From Shinella pollutisoli (lineage in GTDB: Bacteria > Pseudomonadota > Alphaproteobacteria > Rhizobiales > Rhizobiaceae), in contig NZ_JANFDG010000002.1 in assembly GCF_024609765.1 (NCBI RefSeq), forward strand, positions 186,001 to 250,000: a stretch of 64,000 bases of DNA, read 5' to 3'. The translations under genes were made by a program, and so were the position numbers. Below are positions 31,465 to 40,286 of the stretch, piece after piece (the first letter of the stretch is position 1; each line of letters begins with the position of its first letter). Below the pieces are notes generated by a model that saw nothing but the letters and a program-made list of their open reading frames with translations, made no database searches and was not told the DNA's origin.

Positions 31465-32922
31465 ATGGGCAAGGTTACAGGTTTTCTGGAGATCGACCGG
31501 CAGGTGATGAAGTACCAGCCGGCATCCGACCGCATCCGCCATTTCCGCGAGTTCACCATTCCGATGTCGGACCCCGAGGTCCAGAAGCAGGCGGCGCGCT
31601 GCATGGATTGCGGCGTTCCCTATTGCCACGGGCCGACCGGATGTCCGGTCCACAACCAGATCCCCGACTGGAACGATCTCGTCTATAACGGCAACTGGGA
31701 GGACGCGATCCGCAACCTCCATTCCACCAACAACTTCCCGGAATTCACCGGCCGCGTCTGCCCTGCGCCCTGCGAGGAGGCCTGCACGCTCAACCTCGAG
31801 GATACGCCGGTCGCCATCAAGACCGTCGAGCAGGCGATCGCCGACAAGGCCTACGAGATGGGCTATATCGTGCCGCAGCCGGCGACGGTGAAGACCGGCA
31901 AGAAGGTGGCCGTCATCGGTTCCGGCCCGGCCGGCATGGCCGCCGCCCAGCAGCTCGCCCGCGCTGGCCACGAGGTCCACGTCTTCGAGCGCGAATCGAA
32001 GGCCGGCGGCCTGCTGCGCTACGGCATCCCGGACTTCAAGATGGAGAAGAACTTCATCGACCGCCGCGTCGAGCAGATGCGCGGCGAGGGCGTCACCTTC
32101 CATTGCGGCGTCAATGTCGGCGTCGACAAGCCGATGGACGAGCTGCTCGCCGAGCACGATGCCGTCGTCTATTGCGGCGGCTCGGAGACGCCGCGCGATG
32201 CCGGCATCCCGGGCGTCGACCTTGCCGGCGTGCACGACGCCATGCCCTACCTCGTCCAGCAGAACCGCCGCGTCGGCCGGGAGAACATCGACAGCACCGG
32301 CTGGCCCTCCGCACCGATCCTCGCCGGCGGCAAGCATGTCGTCGTCGTCGGCGGCGGCGATACGGCGTCGGACTGCGTCGGCACGGCCTTCCGCCAGGGC
32401 GCGGTGAAGGTGACGCAGCTCGACATCCGCCCGCAGCCGCCGGAAAAGGAGGACAAGCTCGCCGTCTGGCCGTTCTGGGCGACGAAGATGCGCGTCTCCT
32501 CCTCGCAGGCGGAGGGCGCGGTGCGCGAGTTCCAGGTCGGCACGCTCGAATTCGTCGGCGACGAGGACGGGGTGCTGACGGGCGTGAAGTGCTGCCAGGT
32601 GGACGATCGCCGCAAGCCGATCGCCGGCACCGAGTTCATCATCAAGGCCGACCTCGCCTTTATCGCCATCGGCTTCCGCGGCCCTTTCACCGACGGCGTG
32701 CTGAAGGACCTCGGCGACCGGCTGGAGATCCACACCGACCGGCGCGGCTCCTCCAACGTCGTGGCCAACGACCGCGACTACCGGACCTCCGTGGAGAAGC
32801 TCTGGACCGCCGGCGACGTGCGTCGCGGCCAGTCGCTCGTCGTCTGGGCGATCCGCGAGGGGCGGCAGGCGGCCCGCGCCGTCGACGAGGCGCTGATGGG
32901 CACGACCACGCTGCCGCGCTGA
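31465..32922 (+). CDS. gltD: glutamate synthase (NADPH) small subunit
   Basis: A 485-residue beta subunit of GOGAT, which passes electrons from NADPH through FAD and 4Fe-4S clusters to GltB. The N-terminal cluster cysteines are in [20 protein letters not shown] and [14 protein letters not shown]. The FAD fold is [22 protein letters not shown] (about residue 150) and the NADPH fold [16 protein letters not shown] (about residue 290). The end has [26 protein letters not shown] bidirectional-looking terminator follows. Confidence 0.96.
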   Translation: MGKVTGFLEIDRQVMKYQPASDRIRHFREFTIPMSDPEVQKQAARCMDCGVPYCHGPTGCPVHNQIPDWNDLVYNGNWEDAIRNLHSTNNFPEFTGRVCPAPCEEACTLNLEDTPVAIKTVEQAIADKAYEMGYIVPQPATVKTGKKVAVIGSGPAGMAAAQQLARAGHEVHVFERESKAGGLLRYGIPDFKMEKNFIDRRVEQMRGEGVTFHCGVNVGVDKPMDELLAEHDAVVYCGGSETPRDAGIPGVDLAGVHDAMPYLVQQNRRVGRENIDSTGWPSAPILAGGKHVVVVGGGDTASDCVGTAFRQGAVKVTQLDIRPQPPEKEDKLAVWPFWATKMRVSSSQAEGAVREFQVGTLEFVGDEDGVLTGVKCCQVDDRRKPIAGTEFIIKADLAFIAIGFRGPFTDGVLKDLGDRLEIHTDRRGSSNVVANDRDYRTSVEKLWTAGDVRRGQSLVVWAIREGRQAARAVDEALMGTTTLPR

Positions 32923-32932
32923 AAAACGAAAA

Positions 32933-32956
32933 GGCGCGCCGGGGGACCGGCGCGCC
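32933..32956. terminator. bidirectional terminator between gltD and the RTX gene
   Basis: A perfect 10-bp stem (32933-32942 with 32947-32956) and 4-base loop between convergent genes. The side facing the RTX gene transcript is followed by TTTTCGTTTTTC on the minus strand. Confidence 0.75.
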
Positions 32957-32978
32957 CTTCCTCCTCCGTCCGGGCGGC

Positions 32979-33944
32979 TCAGACGAAGAGGAAGTCGGAC
33001 GAGGAGAGCTCAGAAAGACGCGTGTCCTCCAGCCGCAGCTCGTACTTGCCGAAGTCGAAGACGAGGTCCTCGCCGCCGTCGACGGTGCGGGCGGTCGCCT
33101 TCAGCTGGCCGAAGCTCGAGACGCCGAGGCCCTTGTCGATCGTGATCCGGTCGACGCCCGAACGGAAGTCCTCGATCTCGGTCTTGCCTGCGGCGAAGAC
33201 GAAGGTGTCGCTGCCGGCGCCGCCTTCGAGCTCGTTGTAGCCCGTTCCGCCGTTCAGCCTGTCGTTGCCGGAGCCGCCTTCGAGGTCATCATTGCCGGCG
33301 CCGCCGGAGAGGTAGTCGCGCCCGGAGCCGCCCTTCAGGTCGTCATGGCCGTTGCCGCCGTAGAGCCTGTCGTTGCCGCCGTCGCCGTTCAGCCGGTCGT
33401 TGCCGCCGTGGCCGAAGATCCGGTCGTTACCGGCGCCGCCGGAGATCTTGTTGGCGCCGCTGTTGCCGTGCAGCGTGTTGTCACCGGACAGCGGGTCCGT
33501 CGGTTCGCGGGTGTTCACCGAGGTGAAGGTGAAGTGGCTCGCCTTGAGGCTCGAGAGCTTCACGTCCTCCAGCGTCAGCGTGTGGCCCCGGCCGAAGTCG
33601 ATGCGCACGTCCTCGCCGCCGTCGATGGAGCGGGCGCGGGCCATCAGCTCGGAGAAGCTGTCGACGCCGAGCTTGGTGTCGATGACGATCTTGTCGCTGC
33701 GGGTGGAGAAGTCCTCGATCTCGTCGCGGCCGCTGGTGAAGACGAAGGTGTCGCGCCCGGAACCGCCGTGGAGGTCGTCGTTGCCGGTTCCGCCCTGGAG
33801 CCGGTCGTTGCCGGAGCCGCCGTTCAGGTCGTCGTCGCCGCCGTAGCCGTAGAGCTTGTCGTTGCCGCCCTTGCCGTAGAGGTCGTCGGCGACGGACTTG
33901 CCGCGCAGCGTGTTGGCGTTGGAGTTGCCGATGATTCGTGCCAT
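32979..33944 (-). CDS. RTX-type calcium-binding repeat protein with internal duplication
   Basis: A 321-residue acidic, Gly/Asp-rich protein. Nonapeptide repeats (GGxGxDxLx) fill about residues 20-65 and 150-245. Each block is followed by a similar segment (DTFVFTSGRDEIEDF with KIVIDTKLGVDSFSELMARA; DTFVFAAGKTEIEDF with RITIDKGLGVSSFGQLKATA). The protein is therefore a tandem duplication of an RTX-plus-cap unit. There is no N-terminal signal peptide and the C-terminus is aliphatic (SSDFLFV), as in substrates of type I secretion. No type I exporter genes are in the window. Probably secreted and calcium-folded; function unknown. Confidence 0.88.
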   Translation of the reverse strand: MARIIGNSNANTLRGKSVADDLYGKGGNDKLYGYGGDDDLNGGSGNDRLQGGTGNDDLHGGSGRDTFVFTSGRDEIEDFSTRSDKIVIDTKLGVDSFSELMARARSIDGGEDVRIDFGRGHTLTLEDVKLSSLKASHFTFTSVNTREPTDPLSGDNTLHGNSGANKISGGAGNDRIFGHGGNDRLNGDGGNDRLYGGNGHDDLKGGSGRDYLSGGAGNDDLEGGSGNDRLNGGTGYNELEGGAGSDTFVFAAGKTEIEDFRSGVDRITIDKGLGVSSFGQLKATARTVDGGEDLVFDFGKYELRLEDTRLSELSSSDFLFV

Positions 33945-34002
33945 GGGAAGATATCCTTCTGTTGGGAGGCCCGCGCCGCGGGCCGGCGTTCAAGGGAAGC
34001 GG

Positions 34003-34278
34003 TCAGCGCTTGCGTTCGATGCGACGGATCTCGCCGGTGGTGCCGTCGATCACGGCCTTGCTGACGACGTTCTGCGGATCGACGACCGTCGCCTCGAAGT
34101 GGCCGTCGTCCATCTCGATTTCCCGGATGAGATAGCCCTTTGCGGAAAGGTCGACGACGACCTCTTCCAGCGTCTTCTGCGTGCGGATCTGTGCGGGGGA
34201 GGTTTCCGCCCAGCCGGCGGCGGCCGTCATGAGGAGGCCGGCGGCGAGCGCGGTGAAGCGGAGGAGACTGGTGGGCAT
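34003..34278 (-). CDS. PepSY-domain periplasmic protein
   Basis: A 91-residue exported protein. The signal peptide ends near AAAGWAE (residue 25), and one PepSY domain follows (LEEVVVDLSAKGYLIREIEMDDGHFEATVVDPQNVVSKAVIDGTTGEI). PepSY domains often inhibit peptidases or sense envelope state. It is divergent, 109 bases apart, from a second PepSY gene that leads a two-component operon, so it may be part of that regulon. Confidence 0.8.
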   Translation of the reverse strand: MPTSLLRFTALAAGLLMTAAAGWAETSPAQIRTQKTLEEVVVDLSAKGYLIREIEMDDGHFEATVVDPQNVVSKAVIDGTTGEIRRIERKR

Positions 34279-34387
34279 GGCGAGGTCCTTTCCTGCTGCG
34301 ATGGGACGGGTTTGGCACGGATCGCCTTTTCGCCGCCTGACAGGGCCTGTCAGCGATTTGTCAGCCGCGAGCCCTTATAGGGACGGC

Positions 34388-34717
34388 ATGATCCGACGTC
34401 TTTCGAGCCCTCTCTCCGTCACGCTTGCCGTGCTCCTGGCCCTCGGCGCCGCACCGTCCGTCGATGCGAACACGGACGACGACGCGCAGGAGCACGAGGA
34501 GGCGCGCCAGGCGCTGGAGCAGGGGCTCGTCCGCCCGCTGGAAGAGGTGATCGCCGAGGCGCGCAAGCATGTCGAGGGCGACCTCATCGAGATCGAGCTT
34601 GAGCGCGAGAACGGCCGGTATATATACGAGCTGGAATTCATCCAGCCGACCGGACAGATCATCGAACTGCAGATCGATGCCAAGACCATGGCGATCGTGG
34701 AGGATGACGGGGACTGA
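34388..34717 (+). CDS. PepSY-domain exported protein, first gene of a two-component operon
   Basis: A 109-residue protein with a signal peptide (residues 1-27, ending SVDA) and a PepSY-like region (RPLEEVIAEARKHVEGDLIEIELERENGRYIYELEFIQPTGQIIELQIDAKTM). Its stop shares one base with the start of the response regulator, so translation is coupled. In rhizobia a small periplasmic protein encoded before FeuP-FeuQ (FeuN) inhibits that system; the arrangement here is analogous, though homology to FeuN cannot be claimed by eye. Likely a periplasmic modulator of the kinase. Confidence 0.8.
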   Translation: MIRRLSSPLSVTLAVLLALGAAPSVDANTDDDAQEHEEARQALEQGLVRPLEEVIAEARKHVEGDLIEIELERENGRYIYELEFIQPTGQIIELQIDAKTMAIVEDDGD

Positions 34718-35382
34718 TGCGCCTGCTTCTCGTCGAGGACGATGCCCGTATCGCATCGGACGTGGCGGCCGTGCTGACGGCTGCCGGCTATTCCGTCGAG
34801 ACCGCCTCGGACGGCAAGGAAGCCTGGTTCCTCGGCGACACCGAGGACTACGACCTCGTCATCCTCGACCTCGGCCTGCCGGGCATGGACGGCATGACGG
34901 TGCTGAAGCGCTGGCGGGCGAACGACCGGCACATGCCCGTGCTCGTCCTGACGGCGCGCGGCAGCTGGGCCGAGCGGGTGGAGGGCATCGACGCGGGCGC
35001 GGACGACTACCTGCCGAAACCCTTCCAGTTCGAGGAGCTCCTGGCGCGCGTGCGTGCCCTCATCCGCCGTTCGGTCGGCCACGGGGCGGCGACGATCGCC
35101 ATCGGTCCCGTCACCATCGACACGCGCGCCATGCGCGTCAGCGTGAACGGCGTGCCGCAGGCGCTGACGCCGCTCGAATACCGGCTCGTCAGCTATCTCG
35201 GCCACCATCGCGACCGCATCGTGCCGCCGACCGAGCTGCAGGAGCATCTCTACGGCGACGACTACTCGCGCGACGCCAACGCGCTGGAGGCGCTGGTGGC
35301 GCGGCTGCGCAAGAAGCTCGGCGCCTTCGCCATCGGCACGCGGCGCGGCTTCGGCTACTACATGGGCGAGCACGCGCCATGA
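34717..35382 (+). CDS. OmpR/PhoP-family response regulator
   Basis: A 221-residue regulator. The receiver domain covers residues 1-115 with Asp51 as phospho-acceptor (LVILDLGLPGMDGM) and Lys in DYLPKPF. The winged-helix DNA-binding domain covers 125-220 (LTPLEYRLVSYLGHHRDRIV, VARLRKKLGAFAIGTRRGFGYY). It resembles the PhoP/QseB/FeuP group. It overlaps the upstream PepSY gene by one base and the kinase gene by four, giving a tight PepSY-regulator-kinase operon. Confidence 0.92.
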   Translation: MRLLLVEDDARIASDVAAVLTAAGYSVETASDGKEAWFLGDTEDYDLVILDLGLPGMDGMTVLKRWRANDRHMPVLVLTARGSWAERVEGIDAGADDYLPKPFQFEELLARVRALIRRSVGHGAATIAIGPVTIDTRAMRVSVNGVPQALTPLEYRLVSYLGHHRDRIVPPTELQEHLYGDDYSRDANALEALVARLRKKLGAFAIGTRRGFGYYMGEHAP

Positions 35383-36722
35383 CGCCGCGGTCGCTGCGGC
35401 TGCGTCTCGCGCTGGCGGGCGCCGCCTCGATCGCCGCCGCCCTCGTGGCGGCGTTCTTCGTTCTGTCCATGCTGTTCGAGCGCCATGTCGAGCGGCGCAT
35501 CGCCGCCGAGCTGACCGCGCACCTCAACCAGATCATCGCCGGCATCTCGGAGCAGCCGGGCGCCGCGCTGCATCTCGTCCGCCCGCCGGTCGACCCGCGC
35601 TTCGAGCGCCCGCTCTCCGGCCTCTATTGGCAGATCGAGGGGGACGGGGAGCGCCTGCGCTCGCGCTCGCTGTGGGACGGCGTGCTGGCGCTGCCGGCGA
35701 CGACCCCCGGCGCCATCCGCACGGAGACGATCGACGGGCCGGGCGGCGTGCCGCTGCTGCTCGTCGAGCGGGAGGTGGTGATGCCGGCGCGCGCCGGCGC
35801 CCGCCCGCTCCGGGTGGCCGTCGCGGTCGACCGCGGCGACATCGCCCGGGCGACGAAGGAGTTCGAGGGCGACCTCCTGCCCTATCTGGAGGCGCTCGCG
35901 GCCTTGCTGCTCGCGGCGAGCTTCGTGCAGATCGTCGTCGGCCTCAGACCGCTCGCCACGCTCACCGGCCGGCTTTCGGCGATCCGCGCCGGCAAGGCGG
36001 AGCGGCTCGGCGGCGATTTCCCCGACGAGGTCCTGCCGCTCACCGGCGAGGTGGACGCGCTCCTGCAATCGCGCGAGAACCAGCTCCGCAAGGCGCGCGA
36101 GCGGGCGGCCGACCTCGCGCACGGCTTCAAGACGCCGTTGCAGATACTCTCCGGCGACGTGCTCCGGCTGCGCGAGAAGGGCGAGGAGGCGATCGCCCGC
36201 GACATCGAGGCGATCATCGCCCGTATGCGCCGGCACGTCGACCACGAGATGGCCCGGGCACGCCAGGCGGAGCGCGGCCATACCGCGCGCAGCGACCTCG
36301 CCCGCGTTGTCTCGCAGGTGGTGAGCGTCGTCTCGCGCACGCCGGCCGGCCGCATGCTCGACTGGCGGCAGGACGTCGCCGAGGGCATCCTCGTGCGCGT
36401 CGATGCGGAAGACCTCGCCGAGATCGTCGGCAGCCTCGCCGAGAACGCGGCGCGCTACGCCGTCTCGCGCGTTGCCATCGCCGCGCGGCCTTCCGGCGGC
36501 GAGGCCGTCCTCGAGGTGATCGACGACGGGCCGGGCATTCCCGAATCGGAGATCGGCTTCGTGCTGAAGCGCGGCGGCCGCCTCGATTCGACCAGCGAGG
36601 GCGCCGGCCTCGGCCTGGCGATCGTCGAAAGCTTCGTGGCCGAGGCGAACGGCACCTTCACGCTGGAGAACCGCGATCCGGGGCTTTGCGCCCGCGTGAC
36701 GCTGCCGCGCGTCACGGGTTAG
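35379..36722 (+). CDS. sensor histidine kinase
   Basis: A 447-residue membrane kinase. The first membrane segment is at about residues 9-32 and the second at about 168-190, with a periplasmic sensor of about 135 residues between them. The phospho-accepting His is His248 in LAHGFKTPLQIL. The ATPase domain shows LAENAARYA (N box), DDGPGIP (G1) and GAGLGLAIV (G2). It is the partner of the upstream regulator. The periplasmic loop is where the PepSY proteins would act if they modulate signalling. Stimulus unknown. Confidence 0.92.
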   Translation: MTPRSLRLRLALAGAASIAAALVAAFFVLSMLFERHVERRIAAELTAHLNQIIAGISEQPGAALHLVRPPVDPRFERPLSGLYWQIEGDGERLRSRSLWDGVLALPATTPGAIRTETIDGPGGVPLLLVEREVVMPARAGARPLRVAVAVDRGDIARATKEFEGDLLPYLEALAALLLAASFVQIVVGLRPLATLTGRLSAIRAGKAERLGGDFPDEVLPLTGEVDALLQSRENQLRKARERAADLAHGFKTPLQILSGDVLRLREKGEEAIARDIEAIIARMRRHVDHEMARARQAERGHTARSDLARVVSQVVSVVSRTPAGRMLDWRQDVAEGILVRVDAEDLAEIVGSLAENAARYAVSRVAIAARPSGGEAVLEVIDDGPGIPESEIGFVLKRGGRLDSTSEGAGLGLAIVESFVAEANGTFTLENRDPGLCARVTLPRVTG

Positions 36723-36758
36723 TCTTTCCCTGAATGCAAGGCCGTTCGCGCCTTGCCC

Positions 36759-37889
36759 TCAAGGCGCCGCCCGGAGCCGGAAGTCGTCGACGCGGCCGAG
36801 CGGCGCGTCGGCGACCTCGCCCTTCTCGACCAGCTTCTCGCGCGGGCTCTTGCCGTTGCCCTTGGCCGCCACGGCGCCGCCGAGAAGGGCGGTGCCGCCG
36901 TCGAGCGCCGGATCGGTGAGCGCGATCGGCTGCGTCTGGGTGATCTCGGCGTCCTCGGCGGGCGCGACGACGACGAGGTCCTTGAGATCGCCCTGGCGGC
37001 CGGTGCCGTCCGTCGCCGCGTCGCCGAGCACGCGGCGGATCTCCTTCTCGACATAGAAGGCGAGCTTGCGCTTGCCGGCCTTGGTGAGGTTGATGCCGTC
37101 CGAGCCGCGCAGGCGCACCTGCTGGCCGTTGATGTCCGAGCCGGAGGTGACGAAGCGACCCTCCTCGTCGACGAAGCCGTCCCAGATGTCGATGAACTCG
37201 CCGCCCGCCTTCTCCACCTGCGCGCGGTAGATGGTGTTGAGCGTCGTCATGTCGGCGGTCATCGCCGAGGACTGGAAGGCGGGCATGCCGACCCAGAACA
37301 GCGGCCGGCCGCCCTGCCTGGCGAGTGCCGCGATGCGGGCGACGCGCGCCTCGTATTCCTTCGTCCAGCCTTCGGAGCGGAATTTCTCCTTGGCGTCGGC
37401 CACCGTCATCTGCTGGCGGTCGTTGGCGCCCATGCTGACGACCACGACGGCGGGTGCCGTCTCCGCGATCAGCCCCGGCAGGTTGGCCGGCCAGTCGTAG
37501 TAGTCGTCGCGCACGACGCCGGAGGAGCCGTTGGTGCGGCGCTCGACGACGATGCCGGGCGTCGTCTCGAAGGCTTCCTCCAGGCCCTCGCCGAGACCGC
37601 CGGCGATGAAGTCGCCGACGACGAGGACCTTGCGGGCGTCGCTGCGCTTCTCGACGGCTGCGGGCTTCTCGACGGTCTCGACCGCCTTCGGCCGCTTCTT
37701 CACGCGCTTGGTCGGGGTGGCCTTCCTGGCGGCGGGCTCGCTTTCGACCTTCTTGCCCTTCGGCGTGCCGAAGAGCATTTCCAGGATCGTCTTGCGCTTC
37801 ACGGGCTCCTGCGCGGCCGCCGGCACGACGAGGGCCGCGGCGACAACCGCGGCCAGCGCCGCACGCACGATGGGGATCGTCTTTGCCAT
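36759..37889 (-). CDS. SGNH/GDSL-hydrolase-fold (DUF459) exported protein
   Basis: A 376-residue protein with a signal peptide (ends near VVPAAAQE, residue 27), a basic linker, then a DUF459/SGNH-like fold from about residue 85. Blocks can be matched: KVLVVGDFIAGGLGEGL (block I), VVVSMGANDRQQ (block III, GxND intact) and RGSDGINLTKAGKRKLAFY (block V). The Ser of block I is Phe here and the His of block V is Asn, so hydrolase activity is doubtful. Related rhizobial proteins may share this. It is convergent with the kinase gene. It may be a structural or binding protein of the envelope. Confidence 0.82.
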   Translation of the reverse strand: MAKTIPIVRAALAAVVAAALVVPAAAQEPVKRKTILEMLFGTPKGKKVESEPAARKATPTKRVKKRPKAVETVEKPAAVEKRSDARKVLVVGDFIAGGLGEGLEEAFETTPGIVVERRTNGSSGVVRDDYYDWPANLPGLIAETAPAVVVVSMGANDRQQMTVADAKEKFRSEGWTKEYEARVARIAALARQGGRPLFWVGMPAFQSSAMTADMTTLNTIYRAQVEKAGGEFIDIWDGFVDEEGRFVTSGSDINGQQVRLRGSDGINLTKAGKRKLAFYVEKEIRRVLGDAATDGTGRQGDLKDLVVVAPAEDAEITQTQPIALTDPALDGGTALLGGAVAAKGNGKSPREKLVEKGEVADAPLGRVDDFRLRAAP

Positions 37890-37973
37890 TGCGTCTCTTT
37901 TCCTGCCGCGGTCAGGTTCGTCCATCCCGATGGCGGCATGATGGCAAATGCGCGCGGCAAGAGGAAGCCCGGA

Positions 37974-39194
37974 TCATCGCCTGAGCGCGCGCAGCAGTTC
38001 CTGGCTCGGCTGCCCGTCGGCGGCAAGCCCCATGCGGTTCTGGAAGGCCTGGATGGCGGCCTTCGAGCCGGAGCCGAAATTGCCGTCGACCTCGCCCTCG
38101 TAGTAGCCGAGCTCCTTGAGACGCGTCTGCAGCTCGAACTTCTCGGAAATGTCGAGCGCGCCGTCCGGGCGCGGCCAGCGCTGCCTCATGCCGCTGTAGC
38201 CGGCGAGCTGGTCGGCCAGCATGCCGACGCCGAGGGCATAGGAATCGGAGGCGTTGTAGCGCTTGATGACGAAGAAGTTCTTGGTCATCAGGAAGCCGGG
38301 GCCGCCGCCGGCGGGCAGCTTCAGCTCGGCCCGGTCCTTGCCGTTCTTGAAGCCGCTGCCGCTCGGGCGCGCGAAGCCGAGCTTCGCCCATTGGGCGAGC
38401 GTCTTCGTCTGGCCGGAATACTTCTCGCCGCCCTTCGGCACGACCACCTCGTAGCCCCAGGTCTTGCCCGGCTGCCAGCCGTTCTTGGCGAGCAGGTTGG
38501 CGGCCGTCGCCAGCGCGTCGGGCACGGAGTTCCAGATGTCGCGGTGGCCGTTGCCGTCGGCGTCGATCGCGTAGATCAGGTAGCTCGACGGGATGAACTG
38601 GGTATGGCCCATGGCGCCGGCCCAGGAGCCGGTCATCTCGGAGGCTGCGATGTCGCCGCGCTGGATGATCTTGAGCGCCGCGACGAGCTGCTTCTTCGCA
38701 TAGGTGGAGCGCTTCTTGTCGGCATAGGCGAGGGTCGCGAGCGCGCGCGGCACGTAGTGCAGCCGGTCGTCCTTCGACAGCACCGCGCCGTAGTTCGATT
38801 CCATCGACCAGATGGCGAGCAGGATATGGCGGTCGACGCCGAAATGCTTCTCGATCGCGGCGAGCGTGCGGCCGTGCTTGGCGGCCATTTCCCGGCCGAT
38901 GCGCACGGTGTAGGGGTTCACGCGGGAATCGAGGTAGTCCCAGATCTTGTGCTTGAACTCCGGCTGGTAGGCGGCCTTTTCGAGGACGGACTGGTCCGGC
39001 GTCTTGACGCCCGAAAACGCCTTCTGATAGGTCGCCTTACTGATACCGTTCTCGGCGGCCGTCGCGTAGAAATTGGCAATCCATTTCTGGAAGCCCGCAT
39101 CTGCCCGGGCGGTCGTCGCCGGGCCCATGAGGCCGGCCGAAAGGAGGAGGGTGAGCGCAGATCGGCGCAGAACGGTGGTGAGATTCTGTGTCAT
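37974..39194 (-). CDS. lytic murein transglycosylase, MltB type, with peptidoglycan-binding domain
   Basis: A 406-residue periplasmic enzyme. The signal peptide ends at TTARADA (about residue 30). The SLT_2/MltB catalytic domain covers about residues 32-325, with Glu132 in LAIWSMESNYGAVL as catalytic acid and GSWAGAMGHTQFIPSSYL. A C-terminal PG_binding_1 domain follows (LQTRLKELGYYEGEVDGNFGSGSKAAIQAFQNRMGL). It cuts glycan strands to 1,6-anhydro products. The start MTQNLTTVLRR is chosen over a longer frame reaching 39320 that lacks a signal peptide. It is divergent from galU. Confidence 0.93.
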   Translation of the reverse strand: MTQNLTTVLRRSALTLLLSAGLMGPATTARADAGFQKWIANFYATAAENGISKATYQKAFSGVKTPDQSVLEKAAYQPEFKHKIWDYLDSRVNPYTVRIGREMAAKHGRTLAAIEKHFGVDRHILLAIWSMESNYGAVLSKDDRLHYVPRALATLAYADKKRSTYAKKQLVAALKIIQRGDIAASEMTGSWAGAMGHTQFIPSSYLIYAIDADGNGHRDIWNSVPDALATAANLLAKNGWQPGKTWGYEVVVPKGGEKYSGQTKTLAQWAKLGFARPSGSGFKNGKDRAELKLPAGGGPGFLMTKNFFVIKRYNASDSYALGVGMLADQLAGYSGMRQRWPRPDGALDISEKFELQTRLKELGYYEGEVDGNFGSGSKAAIQAFQNRMGLAADGQPSQELLRALRR

Positions 39195-39392
39195 CGGCTG
39201 TCGGTTCCGTTTTTCAAATTTCGGGTCGATGGTTGAAAATCCCCGGCTGGACGCAAAACTTATAAAAACGAAGTCAACAAATTCTTTACCATCAAAGCCG
39301 GGGCGCGTCTCCCTTTGCAAAAAAATAGCAAATTCGCCCTATTCCCGCTCACGCATGCCCGCGCCATGACGGTCCGGGTCTCAACGAGGTGA

Positions 39393-40283
39393 ATGATGTC
39401 TGACGCACGCAAGGTCCGTAAGGCCGTGTTTCCCGTCGCGGGTCTCGGAACCCGCTTCCTTCCCGCAACCAAGGCCGTGCCGAAGGAAATGCTGACGGTC
39501 GTCGACCGGCCCGTCATCCAGTATGTGGTCGACGAGGCGCTGGATGCCGGGATCGAGCACCTGATCTTCGTCACCGGCCGCTCCAAGGCCGTCATCGAGG
39601 ACTATTTCGACATCCAGGTGGAGCTGGAGCAGACGCTGCGCGCCCGCAACAAGACGGCCGAGCTGACGCTGCTCGACAGCATCCTGCCGCTCGCGGGCTC
39701 GACCAGCTTCACGCGCCAGCAGGAGCCGCTCGGCCTCGGCCATGCGGTCTGGTGCGCGCGCGAGCTCGTCGGCAACGAGCCCTTCGCGCTGCTGCTTCCC
39801 GACATGATCATGAAGGGCGAGAAGGGCTGTATGAAGGGCATGGTCGAGCTCTTCGAGCAGAGCGGCGCCAATGTCATCGCCGTCGAGGAATGCGCGCCCG
39901 ACCAGGCGCACAAATACGGCATCGTCGGTGTGGGCGAGACGATCGGCGAGGGCTTCGCGATCACGAAGATGGTCGAGAAGCCGCCGCAGGGCACCGCGCC
40001 CTCCAACTTCTTCATCAACGGCCGCTACATCCTGCAGCCGGAGATCTTCGCGATCCTCGCCACGCAGGAGCGCGGCGCCGGCAACGAGATCCAGCTCACC
40101 GACGCGATGGTGAAGCTCGCCGAGGCCCAGGCGTTCGCCGCCTATCACTTCCGCGGCGAGACCTACGACTGCGGCGCGAAGGACGGCTTCATCCTCGCCA
40201 ACATCGCCTTCGCGCTCGCGCGCGCCGACATCCGTCCGTCGATCGAGGAACCGCTGAAGGCGCTGGTCGCGGACCTGAAATAG
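39393..40283 (+). CDS. galU: UTP-glucose-1-phosphate uridylyltransferase
   Basis: A 296-residue nucleotidyltransferase making UDP-glucose from UTP and glucose-1-phosphate, the donor for exopolysaccharide, cyclic glucan and LPS core. The signature [24 protein letters not shown] is at the N-terminus, with [22 protein letters not shown] and [11 protein letters not shown] further on. Length is normal. The start is MMSDARK, with GAGG upstream. It is divergent from the transglycosylase and convergent, three bases apart, with the beta-barrel gene. Confidence 0.96.
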   Translation: MMSDARKVRKAVFPVAGLGTRFLPATKAVPKEMLTVVDRPVIQYVVDEALDAGIEHLIFVTGRSKAVIEDYFDIQVELEQTLRARNKTAELTLLDSILPLAGSTSFTRQQEPLGLGHAVWCARELVGNEPFALLLPDMIMKGEKGCMKGMVELFEQSGANVIAVEECAPDQAHKYGIVGVGETIGEGFAITKMVEKPPQGTAPSNFFINGRYILQPEIFAILATQERGAGNEIQLTDAMVKLAEAQAFAAYHFRGETYDCGAKDGFILANIAFALARADIRPSIEEPLKALVADLK

Positions 40284-40286
40284 GCC

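Noticed and set aside
33200..33870. Regular short repeats, CRISPR-like at first glance
   Set aside because: They are codons of RTX nonapeptides in one open frame, with no fixed repeat-spacer pattern. No CRISPR array is seen in the window.
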